From contig CALAJN010000017.1 in the NCBI GenBank assembly GCA_937922675.1, forward strand, positions 25,428-89,427: a stretch of DNA of 64,000 nucleotides, written 5' to 3'. The notes below the pieces were generated by a model. That model was given only the letters and a program-made list of their open reading frames with translations. It was not told where the DNA came from and ran no database searches. Origin of the DNA: an uncultured Granulosicoccaceae bacterium (GTDB lineage: Bacteria > Pseudomonadota > Gammaproteobacteria > Granulosicoccales > Granulosicoccaceae). Both the position numbers and the translations under genes were made by a program. Of this stretch, positions 36,127 through 46,174 are shown piece by piece. How positions within the stretch are numbered: position 1 is the first letter of the stretch; each line of letters starts with the position of its first letter.

Positions 36127-37634
36127 CCACGCTTGATGACAACCTCAAAGCTCTTGAGAGGCACCTTGAGCACTTTCGTGCCTCAGGCGTTCTCAACCGT
36201 ATAGCGGGTAAGGATGTGCCTGGCGCGGGCGGGGTATTCACCAATACGTCTCCTGTGGACAAGAGCCTGATCTGTGAAGTGGCCCACGGCACCACAGAGG
36301 ATATCGATGCTGCGGCCACCGCCGCATCAAAGGCTTTCGGTGCCTGGCGTGACATGCTTGCTGTCGAGCGTCGCAAGATATTGATCAAGGTTGCCGAGGG
36401 CATCGAGGCGCGGGCCACAGAAATTGCACTGTGTGAGTGCTGGGATACTGGACAAGCGTTCAAGTTCATGTCCAAGGCCGCATTGCGCGGCGCCGAGAAC
36501 TTTCGCTACTTCGCTGATCAGGTCGTACAGGCCCGCGATGGGCTGCACTTGAAGTCACCCACCCTGATGAACGTGACCAGTCGCGTACCCATGGGGCCTA
36601 TTGGCGTGATCACACCCTGGAACACGCCTTTCATGTTGTCGACATGGAAAATTGCGCCTGCGCTGGCGGCCGGCTGCACCGTTGTGCACAAGCCTGCTGA
36701 GGCTTCTCCACTGACGGCAAGGCTGCTGGTGGAGATCGCGGAAGAAGCCGGCCTGCCCCCCGGAGTGTTGAATACGGTCAACGGTTTTGGTGAAGGTGCT
36801 GGCAAGGCGTTGTGCGAGCACTCGCTGATCAAGGCCATCGCGTTTGTTGGCGAGAGTCGCACAGGCAGCCTCATTACCAAGCAGGGTGCTGACACACTCA
36901 AGCGTAATCATCTGGAGCTCGGTGGCAAGAATCCGGTGATCGTTTTCGATGATGCAGATCTTGAACGAGCGCTGGATGCGGTGATCTTCATGATCTATTC
37001 GATCAATGGTGAGCGTTGTACTTCATCGTCTCGTTTGTTGATTCAGGATTCGGTACGTGAGGAGTTTGAAGCCAGGCTTGTGGGTCGTATCAACAGGATC
37101 CGTGTCGGGCACCCGCTGGATCCGAAGACCGAGATCGGTCCCCTGATCAGTGAGGAGCACTTCAACAAGGTCACATCCTACTTTGATATTGCGAAAACGG
37201 ACGGTGCGACTATCGCTGCCGGTGGGGCGGCAGGTGATCCGAGTGGCTACTTCGTGAAGCCCACCTTGTTTACCCATGCTGACAATCGCATGCGCATCGC
37301 TCAGGAGGAGATATTTGGGCCGGTGTTGACCTCTATTGCGTTTTCCAGCGAGGCTGAGGCGCTGGAGATCGCAAACGATATCCCCTACGGACTTACCGCC
37401 TATCTCTGGACCAATGATTTGACGCGGGCGCTGCAATTTACCGACAAGCTGGAGGCTGGAATGATCTGGGTGAACTCGGAAAACGTGCGTCACTTGCCTA
37501 CACCCTTCGGTGGTGTCAAAGCCAGTGGTATCGGACGTGATGGTGGTGACTGGTCGTTTGAATTCTATATGGAGCAAAAGCATGTGGGCTTTGCAACGGG
37601 GTCGCACAAGATCACCCGATTGGGAGCCAGCTGA
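36123..37634 (+). CDS. hpaE: 5-carboxymethyl-2-hydroxymuconic-semialdehyde dehydrogenase
   Basis: A 503-residue NAD-dependent aldehyde dehydrogenase. Family marks: ITPWNTPFMLSTWKIAPALAAGCTV (cofactor site), ELGGKNPVIVFDDADLERA with the catalytic Glu, and NGERCTSSSRLL with the catalytic Cys. C-terminal EIFGPVL and PYGLTAYLWT are typical. Assignment to HpaE rather than another aldehyde dehydrogenase follows from its position: it overlaps hpaF by four bases (GTGA) and hpaD by one. It oxidises the ring-cleavage semialdehyde. Confidence 0.93.
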   Translation: MTTLDDNLKALERHLEHFRASGVLNRIAGKDVPGAGGVFTNTSPVDKSLICEVAHGTTEDIDAAATAASKAFGAWRDMLAVERRKILIKVAEGIEARATEIALCECWDTGQAFKFMSKAALRGAENFRYFADQVVQARDGLHLKSPTLMNVTSRVPMGPIGVITPWNTPFMLSTWKIAPALAAGCTVVHKPAEASPLTARLLVEIAEEAGLPPGVLNTVNGFGEGAGKALCEHSLIKAIAFVGESRTGSLITKQGADTLKRNHLELGGKNPVIVFDDADLERALDAVIFMIYSINGERCTSSSRLLIQDSVREEFEARLVGRINRIRVGHPLDPKTEIGPLISEEHFNKVTSYFDIAKTDGATIAAGGAAGDPSGYFVKPTLFTHADNRMRIAQEEIFGPVLTSIAFSSEAEALEIANDIPYGLTAYLWTNDLTRALQFTDKLEAGMIWVNSENVRHLPTPFGGVKASGIGRDGGDWSFEFYMEQKHVGFATGSHKITRLGAS

Positions 37635-38617
37635 TGCCAGTGCCTGCTCCTAATTTGTATCCGGTCTTCAACACGGTGCGTCTGAGTCATGCCTGCCTGA
37701 ATGTGGCAGATCTTGACGCTTCAAAGACGTTCTACACCGACATGCTCGGTTTGCAGATCAGTGATGAAAGCGATGGCCGAGTGTACTTGCGTGCCATGGA
37801 AGAGCGTGGGCATCACTGTCTTGTCTTGCAGCAATCTGGCGCGCCGGGCACGGTCGAGGTCATGGGCTTCAAGACCTTTGATGAAGAGGACCTTGACAAG
37901 GCCTCGGCTTATTTCGAGAACAAGGGGCGGCCGGTTGAGTGGGTAGCTCGCGCCTATCAGGGACGCACGCTTCTGACTTCCGACAACATGGGTATCCCAT
38001 TGGAGTTCTATCACAAGATGGATCGCCTACCCTCAATTCATCAGCAATACGCCCTGTATCGAGGTGTCAAGCCCTTGCGCCTGGATCACTTCAACTGTTT
38101 TTCATCTGATGTGGATGCCTCTGTTGCCTTCTACAGCGATTTCGGGTTCAGGGTGACCGAGTACACCGAAGATGACGAGAGCAAGCGGCTGTGGGCTGCC
38201 TGGATGCATCGCAAGGGCGGTGTGCACGACATGGCGTTTACCAATGGCCGTGGACCGCGCATGCACCATGTTGCCTTCTGGGTGCCGACACCGCTCAACA
38301 TCATTGATCTGCTTGATTTGATGTCGACCAGTGGGTACGTTGCCAATATTGAGCGTGGGCCAGGACGTCATGGCATCTCCAATGCGTTTTTTCTTTATGT
38401 ATTGGACCCGGATGGCCATCGGATAGAAGTCTATTGCTCTGATTATCAAACTGTAGACCCGGACCATGAACCGATAAAGTGGGAGTTGCAGGATCCACAA
38501 CGGCAGACGCTGTGGGGCGCACCAGCGCCAAAAAGCTGGTTCGAGAATGGCTCGCCTTTTGTCGGGGTCAAGACACGCGATAGCAGTATTGCCGCAAGCC
38601 CGATCATTGCGCCATGA
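37634..38617 (+). CDS. hpaD: 3,4-dihydroxyphenylacetate 2,3-dioxygenase (extradiol, VOC fold)
   Basis: A 327-residue type I extradiol dioxygenase that opens the homoprotocatechuate ring. Two VOC modules are seen: the N-terminal one begins LSHACLNVADLDASKTFYTDMLGL, and the catalytic C-terminal one has the metal ligands His in LRLDHFNCF, His in RMHHVAFWV and Glu in HRIEVYCSDY. The metal may be Fe(II) or Mn(II). Start and stop overlap the neighbours (TGATG with hpaE, ATGA with hpaG). Confidence 0.94.
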   Translation: MPVPAPNLYPVFNTVRLSHACLNVADLDASKTFYTDMLGLQISDESDGRVYLRAMEERGHHCLVLQQSGAPGTVEVMGFKTFDEEDLDKASAYFENKGRPVEWVARAYQGRTLLTSDNMGIPLEFYHKMDRLPSIHQQYALYRGVKPLRLDHFNCFSSDVDASVAFYSDFGFRVTEYTEDDESKRLWAAWMHRKGGVHDMAFTNGRGPRMHHVAFWVPTPLNIIDLLDLMSTSGYVANIERGPGRHGISNAFFLYVLDPDGHRIEVYCSDYQTVDPDHEPIKWELQDPQRQTLWGAPAPKSWFENGSPFVGVKTRDSSIAASPIIAP

Positions 38618-39483
38618 GTGCCAACCCGATGAGATTTTCCACCTACACCGCCGCCGGCGAGACCTTCTACGGTGCCTTCACCGACTCGGGGATGATCGCA
38701 CTTAGCCCGGACTTCCCGCAATGGCCAACGCTGCTCGATGTCGTTAAAGGAGCAGGGCTCTCGGCGTTGACCGAGTCAGCCACTGCAAAGACGGTGACGC
38801 ACACTGAGTTCGAGTATGAAATGGTGTTGCCGAATGCCATGCGCATTGTCTGTGTGGGCGTCAATTTTCCGGACAGAAACGCTGAATACAAGGATGGTAC
38901 GGAGCTGCCCAAGTACATGTCCTTGTTTCCGCGATTCGCCAGCAGCTTTACCGGGCATGAGCAGCCTTTGATACGTCCGCCTGAAAACGAGACGCTTGAC
39001 TATGAAGGTGAGGTAGCCATTGTCATCGGAAAGGCGGGACGTCGCATTTCACAAGCTGATGCCTACGATCATGTTGCGGCTCTCACGCTTTGCAATGAAG
39101 GCACCATTCGTGATTGGGTGCGCCACGCCAAATTCAATGTCACACAAGGTAAAAATTGGGACAACTCAGGAGCGATGGGGCCCTGGTTGGTGCCTTTCGC
39201 GGATGCGGCTCAGTTGGATGATGCGCGCATCATTACACGTGTAAACGGCGAGGTACGCCAGGACGATACGCTCATCCGGATGATGCACCCCATTCGACGT
39301 GAGATCGAGTACATCTCCACTTTCATGACTCTGCAAGCGGGTGACATCATTGTGACCGGAACGCCTACCGGAGCGGGTGCACGCTTTGATCCGCCACGCT
39401 ACCTCAAACCTGGAGATATCGTCGAAGTAGAGGTCAACGGCATCGGCACGTTGCGTAACGCTGTCGAGGACGAGGTGACATGA
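38614..39483 (+). CDS. hpaG: Fumarylacetoacetate hydrolase-family isomerase/decarboxylase, single-domain HpaG
   Basis: A 289-residue FAH-fold enzyme. It has the family metal site: the Glu residues in DYEGEVAIVIGKAGR, then the Asp in FNVTQGKNWDNSGAMGPWLV. The end DIIVTGTPTGAGARFDPPRYLKPGDIVEVEVNGIGTL is highly typical. In enteric bacteria HpaG is two fused copies; here only one copy is present, as in many non-enteric clusters. It probably decarboxylates or isomerises 5-oxopent-3-ene-1,2,5-tricarboxylate. It overlaps both neighbours by ATGA. Confidence 0.88.
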   Translation: MSANPMRFSTYTAAGETFYGAFTDSGMIALSPDFPQWPTLLDVVKGAGLSALTESATAKTVTHTEFEYEMVLPNAMRIVCVGVNFPDRNAEYKDGTELPKYMSLFPRFASSFTGHEQPLIRPPENETLDYEGEVAIVIGKAGRRISQADAYDHVAALTLCNEGTIRDWVRHAKFNVTQGKNWDNSGAMGPWLVPFADAAQLDDARIITRVNGEVRQDDTLIRMMHPIRREIEYISTFMTLQAGDIIVTGTPTGAGARFDPPRYLKPGDIVEVEVNGIGTLRNAVEDEVT

Positions 39484-40304
39484 CAGGTGGTAAGGCAGGC
39501 AGCATGACGCCTGAGGATCATGCCAATGCAGCAGCTTCGTTGCTGGAAGCAGAGCAGACGGGTGTGCAAACGGGCTTGCTGACCTTGCAACATCCCGGGA
39601 TGAACATGGATGACGCCTATGCCATACAGAACGCGATCTACCGTGCCAAGCTAGAACAGGGCAGGAAGGTCATTGGTTGGAAGATCGGGCTGACCTCAAA
39701 AGCCATGCAGTATGCGTTGAGTATTGACATACCCGATAGCGGTATCCTCTTCGACAATATGGCCTTTGAGCATGGTGAAACCGTAGCTGCAGGGCGTTTT
39801 ATTCAGCCACGTATCGAGGCCGAGATTGCCTTTGTCATGAAGGACGCCTTGGCTGGTCCTGATGTGACCCATGCTGATGTGATCGCAGCGACTGATTATG
39901 TGGCACCCGCGATAGAGATCCTGGACACACGTATCGTGCGTCTCGACAAGGCGACAGGCGCTACCAGAACGGTATTTGACACTATCAGTGACAACGCAGC
40001 CAATGCGGGCATAGTGCTTGGCCGCGAGCGCCACGCTGTCGATGCCTTTGATCTACGCTGGGTAGGCGCGATAGTCTTGCGCAACGGCGAGGTTGAAGAG
40101 ACTGGCTTGGGTGCAGGTGTGCTCAATGACCCCATCGAGAGTTTGGTCTGGCTTGCGCGGCGCATGGCGCAGTACGGTCAGAGCATTGAGCCCGGGCAAG
40201 TGGTGATCGCTGGCAGCTTCATCCGCCCCATTGAGTGCCCGGCGGGCGCTCGTATCGAGGCGGACTTTGGCCCGTTTGGCGCGGTGGGCATTTCGTTTGC
40301 CTGA
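39480..40304 (+). CDS. hpaH: 2-oxo-hept-4-ene-1,7-dioate hydratase
   Basis: A 274-residue hydratase of the MhpD/HpaH family. Landmarks are GRKVIGWKIGLTSKAMQ, the metal-binding IQPRIEAEIAFVMK with two Glu, and DNAANAGIVLG, and the C-terminal AGSFIRPIECPAGARIEADFG. It hydrates the product of HpaG. The window has no HpaI aldolase after it: the next gene is on the opposite strand, so the last step must be encoded elsewhere. Confidence 0.92.
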   Translation: MTGGKAGSMTPEDHANAAASLLEAEQTGVQTGLLTLQHPGMNMDDAYAIQNAIYRAKLEQGRKVIGWKIGLTSKAMQYALSIDIPDSGILFDNMAFEHGETVAAGRFIQPRIEAEIAFVMKDALAGPDVTHADVIAATDYVAPAIEILDTRIVRLDKATGATRTVFDTISDNAANAGIVLGRERHAVDAFDLRWVGAIVLRNGEVEETGLGAGVLNDPIESLVWLARRMAQYGQSIEPGQVVIAGSFIRPIECPAGARIEADFGPFGAVGISFA

Positions 40305-40336
40305 TGCGAGTAGTGCTCCTGGCGAAAGCCAAGGAC

Positions 40337-42577
40337 TTAGTCTGCCCCACGTACCCGAATTGATGCTCCCGGAGCCGGGCTCCAGAGTTTCTGAACGGCG
40401 ACAGCAGCCACCACCAGTGTGATACCAATCCCGTCGGACAGCAAGCCGCCTTCGATCATGAACAAGGCAGCGGCGATGAGTATCACCCGGACAAACCACA
40501 CCGCGCGCTTGCCAACAAACCAGCCTTGGACTCCACTCGAGAGTAGGAACACACCAATGATGGCCGTGATGCCAGCTCGCAGGACCTCGTACCAGACGCC
40601 ATCCATCAATAGAGCGCCGTTGTAGAAGAACATGAACGGCACGATGAACGCTGCAATGCCAATTTTGAAGGAGGTCACCGAGGTCTCCATGGGATTGGCC
40701 CCCGATATACCGGCTGCGGCATAACTAGCCAAGGCCACCGGTGGCGTAATGGCTGATAACACGGCAAAATAGAAAACAAAGAAGTGCGCCGTGAGGTTCG
40801 GGATACCGAGTTGTACAAGGCCCGGTGCAACGACCGAGGCTGCCACCGCATATGCCGCTGTTGTTGGCATCCCCATGCCAAGCAGTATCGATATGCACAT
40901 GGCAAAAAACAGCGCGAGCAGTTGTGAGGTGTCGGCGATACCGAGCAACAATGACGAGAAGCGTGCGCCCACACCGGTCAGCGAGATCACGCCGACAATG
41001 ATTCCGGCACAGGCACACACGGCGATGATCTGTATGGACATTACGCCAGCAATCTCGAAGGCCTTGCCGATGGAGCGAGGGCCCATGCGATATGGCGTCA
41101 GCCAGGACACCACGGCTGCGGCCATGGTGGCAAGCGTGCCTGCCCGTATGACCGAGTAGCCTGCAAACAAGGCATAAATCAGAATGATGATCGGGATGAA
41201 CAGATATAACTGGCGCAGCATTTTGCCAAGTTTTGGCAACCCGTCCTCGCGCATGCCACGCATGCCAAGCTTAGCCGCCTCAAAGTCGACCATGAAATAC
41301 ACCGACACGAAATACAACACTGCCGGGATGATCGCTGCGACTGCGATGTCGGTGTACGCGATGCCTGTGATCTCGGCCATGATGAAGGCGCCGGCGCCCA
41401 TGATCGGAGGCATGATTTGGCCACCGGTAGACGCGGCTGCCTCAACGGCGCCTGCTGTCTTGCGGTGGTAACCGACCTTTTTCATCAGTGGAATGGTCAG
41501 AGATCCAGTGGCCACCACGTTGCCAGCCGATGTGCCGTTGATCATGCCCATCAAGCCGGAGGCAAAGATCGCCACCTTGGCGGGACCACCGCGCGTACGA
41601 CCAGCAGCTGCAAATGCGAAGTTGACGAAGTAATCACCGACCTTGGACGCTTGCAGGAAGGCTGCAAAGATGATGAACAGAATGATGTAGGTGGACGATA
41701 CTGCCGTGGTGGGCCCGAGAATGCCTGCGTCGGTGTACACCTGAGAAAAAAAGCGTGCCCAATCGATTTTGGGTGAGTTAAGAAAGCCTGGCAACAGGTG
41801 TCCTGTAAACACATACACAAGGAAGATCCCGGCTATCACAATCAGCGCAAAGCCTGTGACTCGACGTGTAAGCTCCATGATCAGGGCGACGCCTGCGACA
41901 GCGGCCAGAGAGATGCCGATCGGTGCAAAGGGTGTACCTGTGGAGTTGCGCATTAGCGTGCCGTAGATCGTGACCAGATACAGCGCGACAGCGATTGCAC
42001 AAACACCGAGTACCAGATCGGACAAAGCGAATCGATTGCGTGGCGTCTTGTCCAGCCAGCCAAGCAACAGTGCGCCAAAGGTGGCTATCAACAAGGGAAT
42101 GCCGAAGAAGTAGATCTCCGGGTTGCGGTACTCGTCCGCGATGCCGTTCCACATTGCACCGTCCTGAATGCGCACGGCAATTCTAATGGCGGCAGCACAG
42201 GCTACGGTGGCGATAGCGAGTAGTACCCATGCAATCCGCTGGGAGAGTGCCTTGTCAGAGACTGCGGCATCGCCGAACTTCAAGCGCGGCCCAAACATCA
42301 TGAAGCCGAGAAACAGCGCTCCTGCAACGTGGACAATGCGAAAGTTCCAGGTTTCAAGCGGGAAGCTTGGCAGGAAGGACAACTCGATTCCGGTCATCCC
42401 GGACAGAGACAGCCCATTGAGTGCCGCCATGTGAAAGGCAGCGTACAAGGCGGCGAGTGAGGCAATCAGTAGTGCGCGCCACCCGCTGAAGAGTCTTCGA
42501 TTGGCTTCTACCGTTTCATCGTCGATGCCTTCTGCGACGATAGCCTGATCATCGGTTCGAATAGCAGACTCACTCAT
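40337..42577 (-). CDS. TRAP transporter fused permease (DctQM-type, TAXI system)
   Basis: A 746-residue inner-membrane protein of about 16 helices, the 4TM/12TM fusion that serves TAXI-type TRAP systems. An N-terminal cytosolic stretch is followed by the small-subunit-like part (to about residue 240) and then the large permease, with GMINGTSAGNVVATGSLTIPLMKKVGY and GAVEAAASTGGQIMPPIMGAGAF, both diagnostic for the family. GMGMPTTAAYAVAA in the second half is also typical. It follows the binding-protein gene after a strong hairpin. Substrate unknown; dicarboxylates or aromatic acids are possible given the hpa operon nearby. Confidence 0.94.
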   Translation of the reverse strand: MSESAIRTDDQAIVAEGIDDETVEANRRLFSGWRALLIASLAALYAAFHMAALNGLSLSGMTGIELSFLPSFPLETWNFRIVHVAGALFLGFMMFGPRLKFGDAAVSDKALSQRIAWVLLAIATVACAAAIRIAVRIQDGAMWNGIADEYRNPEIYFFGIPLLIATFGALLLGWLDKTPRNRFALSDLVLGVCAIAVALYLVTIYGTLMRNSTGTPFAPIGISLAAVAGVALIMELTRRVTGFALIVIAGIFLVYVFTGHLLPGFLNSPKIDWARFFSQVYTDAGILGPTTAVSSTYIILFIIFAAFLQASKVGDYFVNFAFAAAGRTRGGPAKVAIFASGLMGMINGTSAGNVVATGSLTIPLMKKVGYHRKTAGAVEAAASTGGQIMPPIMGAGAFIMAEITGIAYTDIAVAAIIPAVLYFVSVYFMVDFEAAKLGMRGMREDGLPKLGKMLRQLYLFIPIIILIYALFAGYSVIRAGTLATMAAAVVSWLTPYRMGPRSIGKAFEIAGVMSIQIIAVCACAGIIVGVISLTGVGARFSSLLLGIADTSQLLALFFAMCISILLGMGMPTTAAYAVAASVVAPGLVQLGIPNLTAHFFVFYFAVLSAITPPVALASYAAAGISGANPMETSVTSFKIGIAAFIVPFMFFYNGALLMDGVWYEVLRAGITAIIGVFLLSSGVQGWFVGKRAVWFVRVILIAAALFMIEGGLLSDGIGITLVVAAVAVQKLWSPAPGASIRVRGAD

Positions 42578-42606
42578 ACAGCACCGTTTACCGATTTTGT
42601 CTGGCG

Positions 42607-42638
42607 GGAAAATAAAACGTGCCCGCCGAAGCGGGCAC
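42607..42638 (-). terminator. UUCG-loop terminator between TAXI binding protein and permease genes
   Basis: Read on the minus strand: stem GTGCCCGC, loop TTCG, stem GCGGGCAC, then GTTTTATTTT. This is a strong intrinsic terminator placed 37 bp after the binding-protein stop and just ahead of the permease start. Partial read-through would give more binding protein than permease. Confidence 0.8.
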
Positions 42639-42674
42639 GAATACTATCGTTCAAGCAACACGAACGAGGCCGAA

Positions 42675-43655
42675 TCAGTTGCCGGCGACCATGTCGTCAG
42701 GGATGTCAGCGCCGGCGTTGTCACGAAACCACTTGGCTGCTCCCGGGTGCCACTTGAGAACGCCGTTCTTGTCCCAGTTTTCCGGGACGGTAGAGGCTGC
42801 CGCCTTATGGATGTTCATCATGCGGTCATTGTCTGACATGACTACATCCACTGCTGCCTCAACAAAGCTTGCCGGTAGCTCACAGTTGGCGATCGCAAAG
42901 TTCCACATGGACACCGAACGAGCATCCGCCTCGAGAGTGGTGTAGGTAGAGGAGGCAATGCTGAAGTCAGACACCGGAAAGGCGTCAAGGATGGTTGCCT
43001 GCTCTTCCTCGGTAAACTCGATGATGTTCACATCGGTTTGTACTTCCAGTTGGCTGACTGCAGGAACAGGTACACCGGCTGCGAACGCGATGACATCCAG
43101 CAGACCATCCTGCAATTGTCCACCGAGATCGCTCCAGCCGCCGTTGCGACGTTCGAACTCGATACCCAGTGTCTCCATCATGCGTGGAAAGTAAGTATCT
43201 GATGTAGAGCCTGCTGGTCCGAATCCAATCTTGGCGCCTTCCGGAATATCAGCAATAGACTCGATGCCCGAGGATGCCAGTGCGGTGACTGAAAACGGGG
43301 TCTGGTACATCGGAAACATCGCGCAAGCGTTGTCCATGGCAAGGCCGGGTGCTATGGGGTTGGTGCCACCGAGTGACTCGGCTGCCGGGCCCATGGTGGT
43401 CATACCGAACTGGGCATCACCGGTATGGACCAGTGCCATGTTCTGCATCGGGCCGCCGGTGACTTCACCACCGCCAGACAGACCGAGTTCCTCGGCCACG
43501 AGGTTGGCCCAGCCGGAACCGTAGGCGAAGTAGGTACCACCCTGAGAGGCGGTGCCAACGGTGAAGCTTTCCGGCCAACCGGCGCGGTCCTGTGCCTGAG
43601 CGCCAGCGCTGGCCAGCGTGACCGCTGCTGCAGCTGCTATGTACTTGAGTTTCAT
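42675..43655 (-). CDS. TAXI-family TRAP transporter solute-binding protein
   Basis: A 326-residue periplasmic binding protein with a Sec signal (KYIAAAAAVTLASAGAQAQ). The mature start ESFTVGTASQGGTYFAYGSGWANLV is the classic TAXI opening. The ligand pocket region includes MALVHTGDAQFGMTTMGPA and AKIGFGPAGSTSDTYFPRMM. An AAAGGAG ribosome site lies 13 bases before the ATG, rather far. It delivers the ligand to the fused permease downstream. Confidence 0.94.
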   Translation of the reverse strand: MKLKYIAAAAAVTLASAGAQAQDRAGWPESFTVGTASQGGTYFAYGSGWANLVAEELGLSGGGEVTGGPMQNMALVHTGDAQFGMTTMGPAAESLGGTNPIAPGLAMDNACAMFPMYQTPFSVTALASSGIESIADIPEGAKIGFGPAGSTSDTYFPRMMETLGIEFERRNGGWSDLGGQLQDGLLDVIAFAAGVPVPAVSQLEVQTDVNIIEFTEEEQATILDAFPVSDFSIASSTYTTLEADARSVSMWNFAIANCELPASFVEAAVDVVMSDNDRMMNIHKAAASTVPENWDKNGVLKWHPGAAKWFRDNAGADIPDDMVAGN

Positions 43656-43852
43656 GACGTGGGAATTGCTCCTTTAGGGGGACATGCGTACCTCAATATC
43701 TTACCAACCTCGGACAAGGTGATTGGCCGCGGAGGCAAATAAAACCCGGCCAAGAACCCAGCAGCTGATCCACGGGTCAGTCTGTCGCTGCTTGAGGCGG
43801 CAATTTATGCGCAGTGAGTCTCAGGGCCACTTGACCCGCGCTCGACCCACCT

Positions 43853-45256
43853 TCAACAATCCGGAAAGCTGACCGGCACCTCAACGACGTTGATAGCAAG
43901 TCCGCCACGAGCGGTTTCTTTGTACTTGGTCTTCATATCTGCTCCTGTGTCGCGCATGGTCTTGATGACCTTGTCCAGCGAGACGAAGTGCTCACCGTCG
44001 CCTCGCAGGGCAATGCGAGCGGCGTTGATCGCCTTGACAGATGCCATTGCATTGCGCTCGATGCAGGGGACTTGCACCAGCCCACCAACGGGATCACAGG
44101 TCAAGCCGAGGTTATGTTCCATACCGATCTCGGCAGCGTTTTCTACCTGCAAAGTGGTACCACCGGTAACTGCTGCCAGTGCGCCGGCGGCCATGGAGCA
44201 GGCCGAACCTACCTCCCCTTGGCAACCCACCTCTGCACCGGATATCGACGCGTTTTCCTTGTACAGGATTCCAATTGCACCGGCGGTCAACAGAAAATCC
44301 ATGATGCCCTCATCATTGGCACCTACGACAAATCTCACGTAGTAGTGAAGTACCGCTGGGATGATTCCCGCTGCACCGTTTGTGGGCGCTGTTACCACGC
44401 GCCCACCCGCAGCATTTTCCTCATTGACTGCCAGAGCGTAGAGATTGACCCAGTCCATGATGATCAATGGATCACGTAGCGCAGCTTCTGGAGCTGATGA
44501 GAGCGATTGAAACATGTCAGCTGCGCGCCGGCGAACTTTCATGCCGCCGGGCAATATGCCTGACTCCTGACACCCTCGTTTGACACAGGCTTGCATTACG
44601 TTCCAGATGTCAAGCAAGCCCTCGCGCACGTCTGTCTCGCTGCGCCACACACACTCATTGGCCATCATCATCTCTGCAATGCTCTTGTCGTGCTCTGCAG
44701 ACAGAGCAAGCAGTTCTGCTCCTGTGCTGAACGGGTAGGGCAGAGCGGTCTGATCCCTGGTAATCGGGTTGTCAGTATCGGTGGCTGTCTCATCGAGCAC
44801 AAAGCCTCCACCTACGGAGTAGTAGGTGCGCTTCAGGCAAGCTTTGCCGGTCTGGTCGAAGGCGCAGAAGCACATCGCATTGGGATGAAAGGGCAAACTC
44901 TTGCGCCGGTGCATGACCAGGTCCGACTTTTCATCGAAGGCAATCTCTTGACCTGAAGGAAGCCTTATTGTTTTTTTGTCACGGATCGCCTGCAGATGCG
45001 ATTCAATAGAATCGATATCAACCGTGTCCGGTTGCTCTCCACTCAAGCCGAGCAGGATAGCCTTGTCGCTACCATGTCCTTTGCCCGTCGCACCCAATGA
45101 GCCCAAGAGCTCGGTCTTGATACGAGAGACTTCAGAAGCTTTGGCCAGCTGCATCAACTCGGTGACAAACAGGCGTGCGGCGACCATTGGGCCCACGGTG
45201 TGCGAACTCGATGGGCCTATGCCGATCTTGAACAGTTCAAAGACACTGGTTGCCAT
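43853..45256 (-). CDS. sdaA: L-serine ammonia-lyase, one-chain iron-sulfur type
   Basis: Deaminates L-serine to pyruvate with a [4Fe-4S] cluster. The 467-residue protein starts at [24 protein letters not shown], a near-universal start for the family, with GAGG upstream; a longer frame start is rejected. The beta domain comes first and the alpha catalytic domain second ([23 protein letters not shown]). Cluster cysteines are likely those in [12 protein letters not shown] and [20 protein letters not shown]. Stands alone, 133 bp before a Crp/Fnr gene on the same strand. Confidence 0.96.
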   Translation of the reverse strand: MATSVFELFKIGIGPSSSHTVGPMVAARLFVTELMQLAKASEVSRIKTELLGSLGATGKGHGSDKAILLGLSGEQPDTVDIDSIESHLQAIRDKKTIRLPSGQEIAFDEKSDLVMHRRKSLPFHPNAMCFCAFDQTGKACLKRTYYSVGGGFVLDETATDTDNPITRDQTALPYPFSTGAELLALSAEHDKSIAEMMMANECVWRSETDVREGLLDIWNVMQACVKRGCQESGILPGGMKVRRRAADMFQSLSSAPEAALRDPLIIMDWVNLYALAVNEENAAGGRVVTAPTNGAAGIIPAVLHYYVRFVVGANDEGIMDFLLTAGAIGILYKENASISGAEVGCQGEVGSACSMAAGALAAVTGGTTLQVENAAEIGMEHNLGLTCDPVGGLVQVPCIERNAMASVKAINAARIALRGDGEHFVSLDKVIKTMRDTGADMKTKYKETARGGLAINVVEVPVSFPDC

Positions 45257-45389
45257 GTCTATGGCCTCGTGTGAGCCAAGAAGTCTCCGTATTGTCAGGC
45301 CTGTCGTCAATTTTTGCTGCTTCGGGATCGACGTGTACAAGGCCTTGATGCGACAGGAAGACGATGCCGAGAAACAGACATGCCCACCG

Positions 45390-46058
45390 TCAACTCGATC
45401 GTCCCGACGCCAAGCGCTCGAGTTCCTCCCGACTCTTCAGAGTCACCTCTCCTCGACCAGGCGCCACCCAGTTCCGTTGTTGAAACTCCCGCAACTGACG
45501 GCTGATCACTTCACGTGCACTACCGAGTTCCACGGCGAGTTGTTGATGAGTCATGGCCACGACGTTGTCAGCATCGGCCAGATCAAGAAGCTTGTGAGCG
45601 AGTCGTATGTCCATGCGCTCAAAAGCCACTTCCTCGATCAGTCTGAACAGGCCTGTAATGCGTCGGCTGAAACCAGTGAACACAAACTGACGGAATTCTG
45701 GCGAGCGACTCATCATGTCATCAAACAGCTCGCGCGATATCGCCACCGCTTGAGCGTCTTCCTCGACCGTCGCTTCTGCCGAGTAGTCCTCCTTGCTGAT
45801 CAGACAGGCGGTGGTAAGGGCGCAGCTTTCACCAGCCTCTATGCGAAAAAGCACGATTTCTCTGCCGCCTTCGGACAGTTGATGCACGCGTACACAACCG
45901 CTCAACAGCAACAGATAACTACCGGCTGGTGTGCCCGGTCCGAATACACGTCGGCCTCGGGCGAAGGACAGTATCTGTCCACCGTTGCGCAACGACTCAG
46001 CTTCGGGCGCCGGTAGCTCTCTGAGAGCCGGAAATTGATCGAGCCAGTTTTCAGCCAT
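45390..46058 (-). CDS. Crp/Fnr-family transcriptional regulator
   Basis: A 222-residue regulator with an N-terminal cyclic-nucleotide-binding-type beta barrel ([28 protein letters not shown]), a long dimer helix, and a C-terminal helix-turn-helix ([21 protein letters not shown]) whose recognition helix has SAREVISR. Two Cys in the barrel ([17 protein letters not shown]) are not in the FNR 4Fe-4S spacing, so it is not FNR itself; it may sense redox, NO or another ligand. The divergent DUF2892 gene 116 bp away may be a target. Confidence 0.9.
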   Translation of the reverse strand: MAENWLDQFPALRELPAPEAESLRNGGQILSFARGRRVFGPGTPAGSYLLLLSGCVRVHQLSEGGREIVLFRIEAGESCALTTACLISKEDYSAEATVEEDAQAVAISRELFDDMMSRSPEFRQFVFTGFSRRITGLFRLIEEVAFERMDIRLAHKLLDLADADNVVAMTHQQLAVELGSAREVISRQLREFQQRNWVAPGRGEVTLKSREELERLASGRSS

Positions 46059-46174
46059 GATCTATGGAAAATGGTGTCTTTGGGGGCCACAGCGGTCTTC
46101 GGTGATATTGTCACTGATGAGTTCTGTTTACTTCGCTACTGTGCACGAGTGCCTGTCAACTCTGGAGACAATCG

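Noticed and set aside
44976..46016. 346-codon plus-strand open frame
   Set aside because: Antisense to sdaA and the Crp/Fnr gene, which carry clear family motifs; composition is that of a shadow frame.
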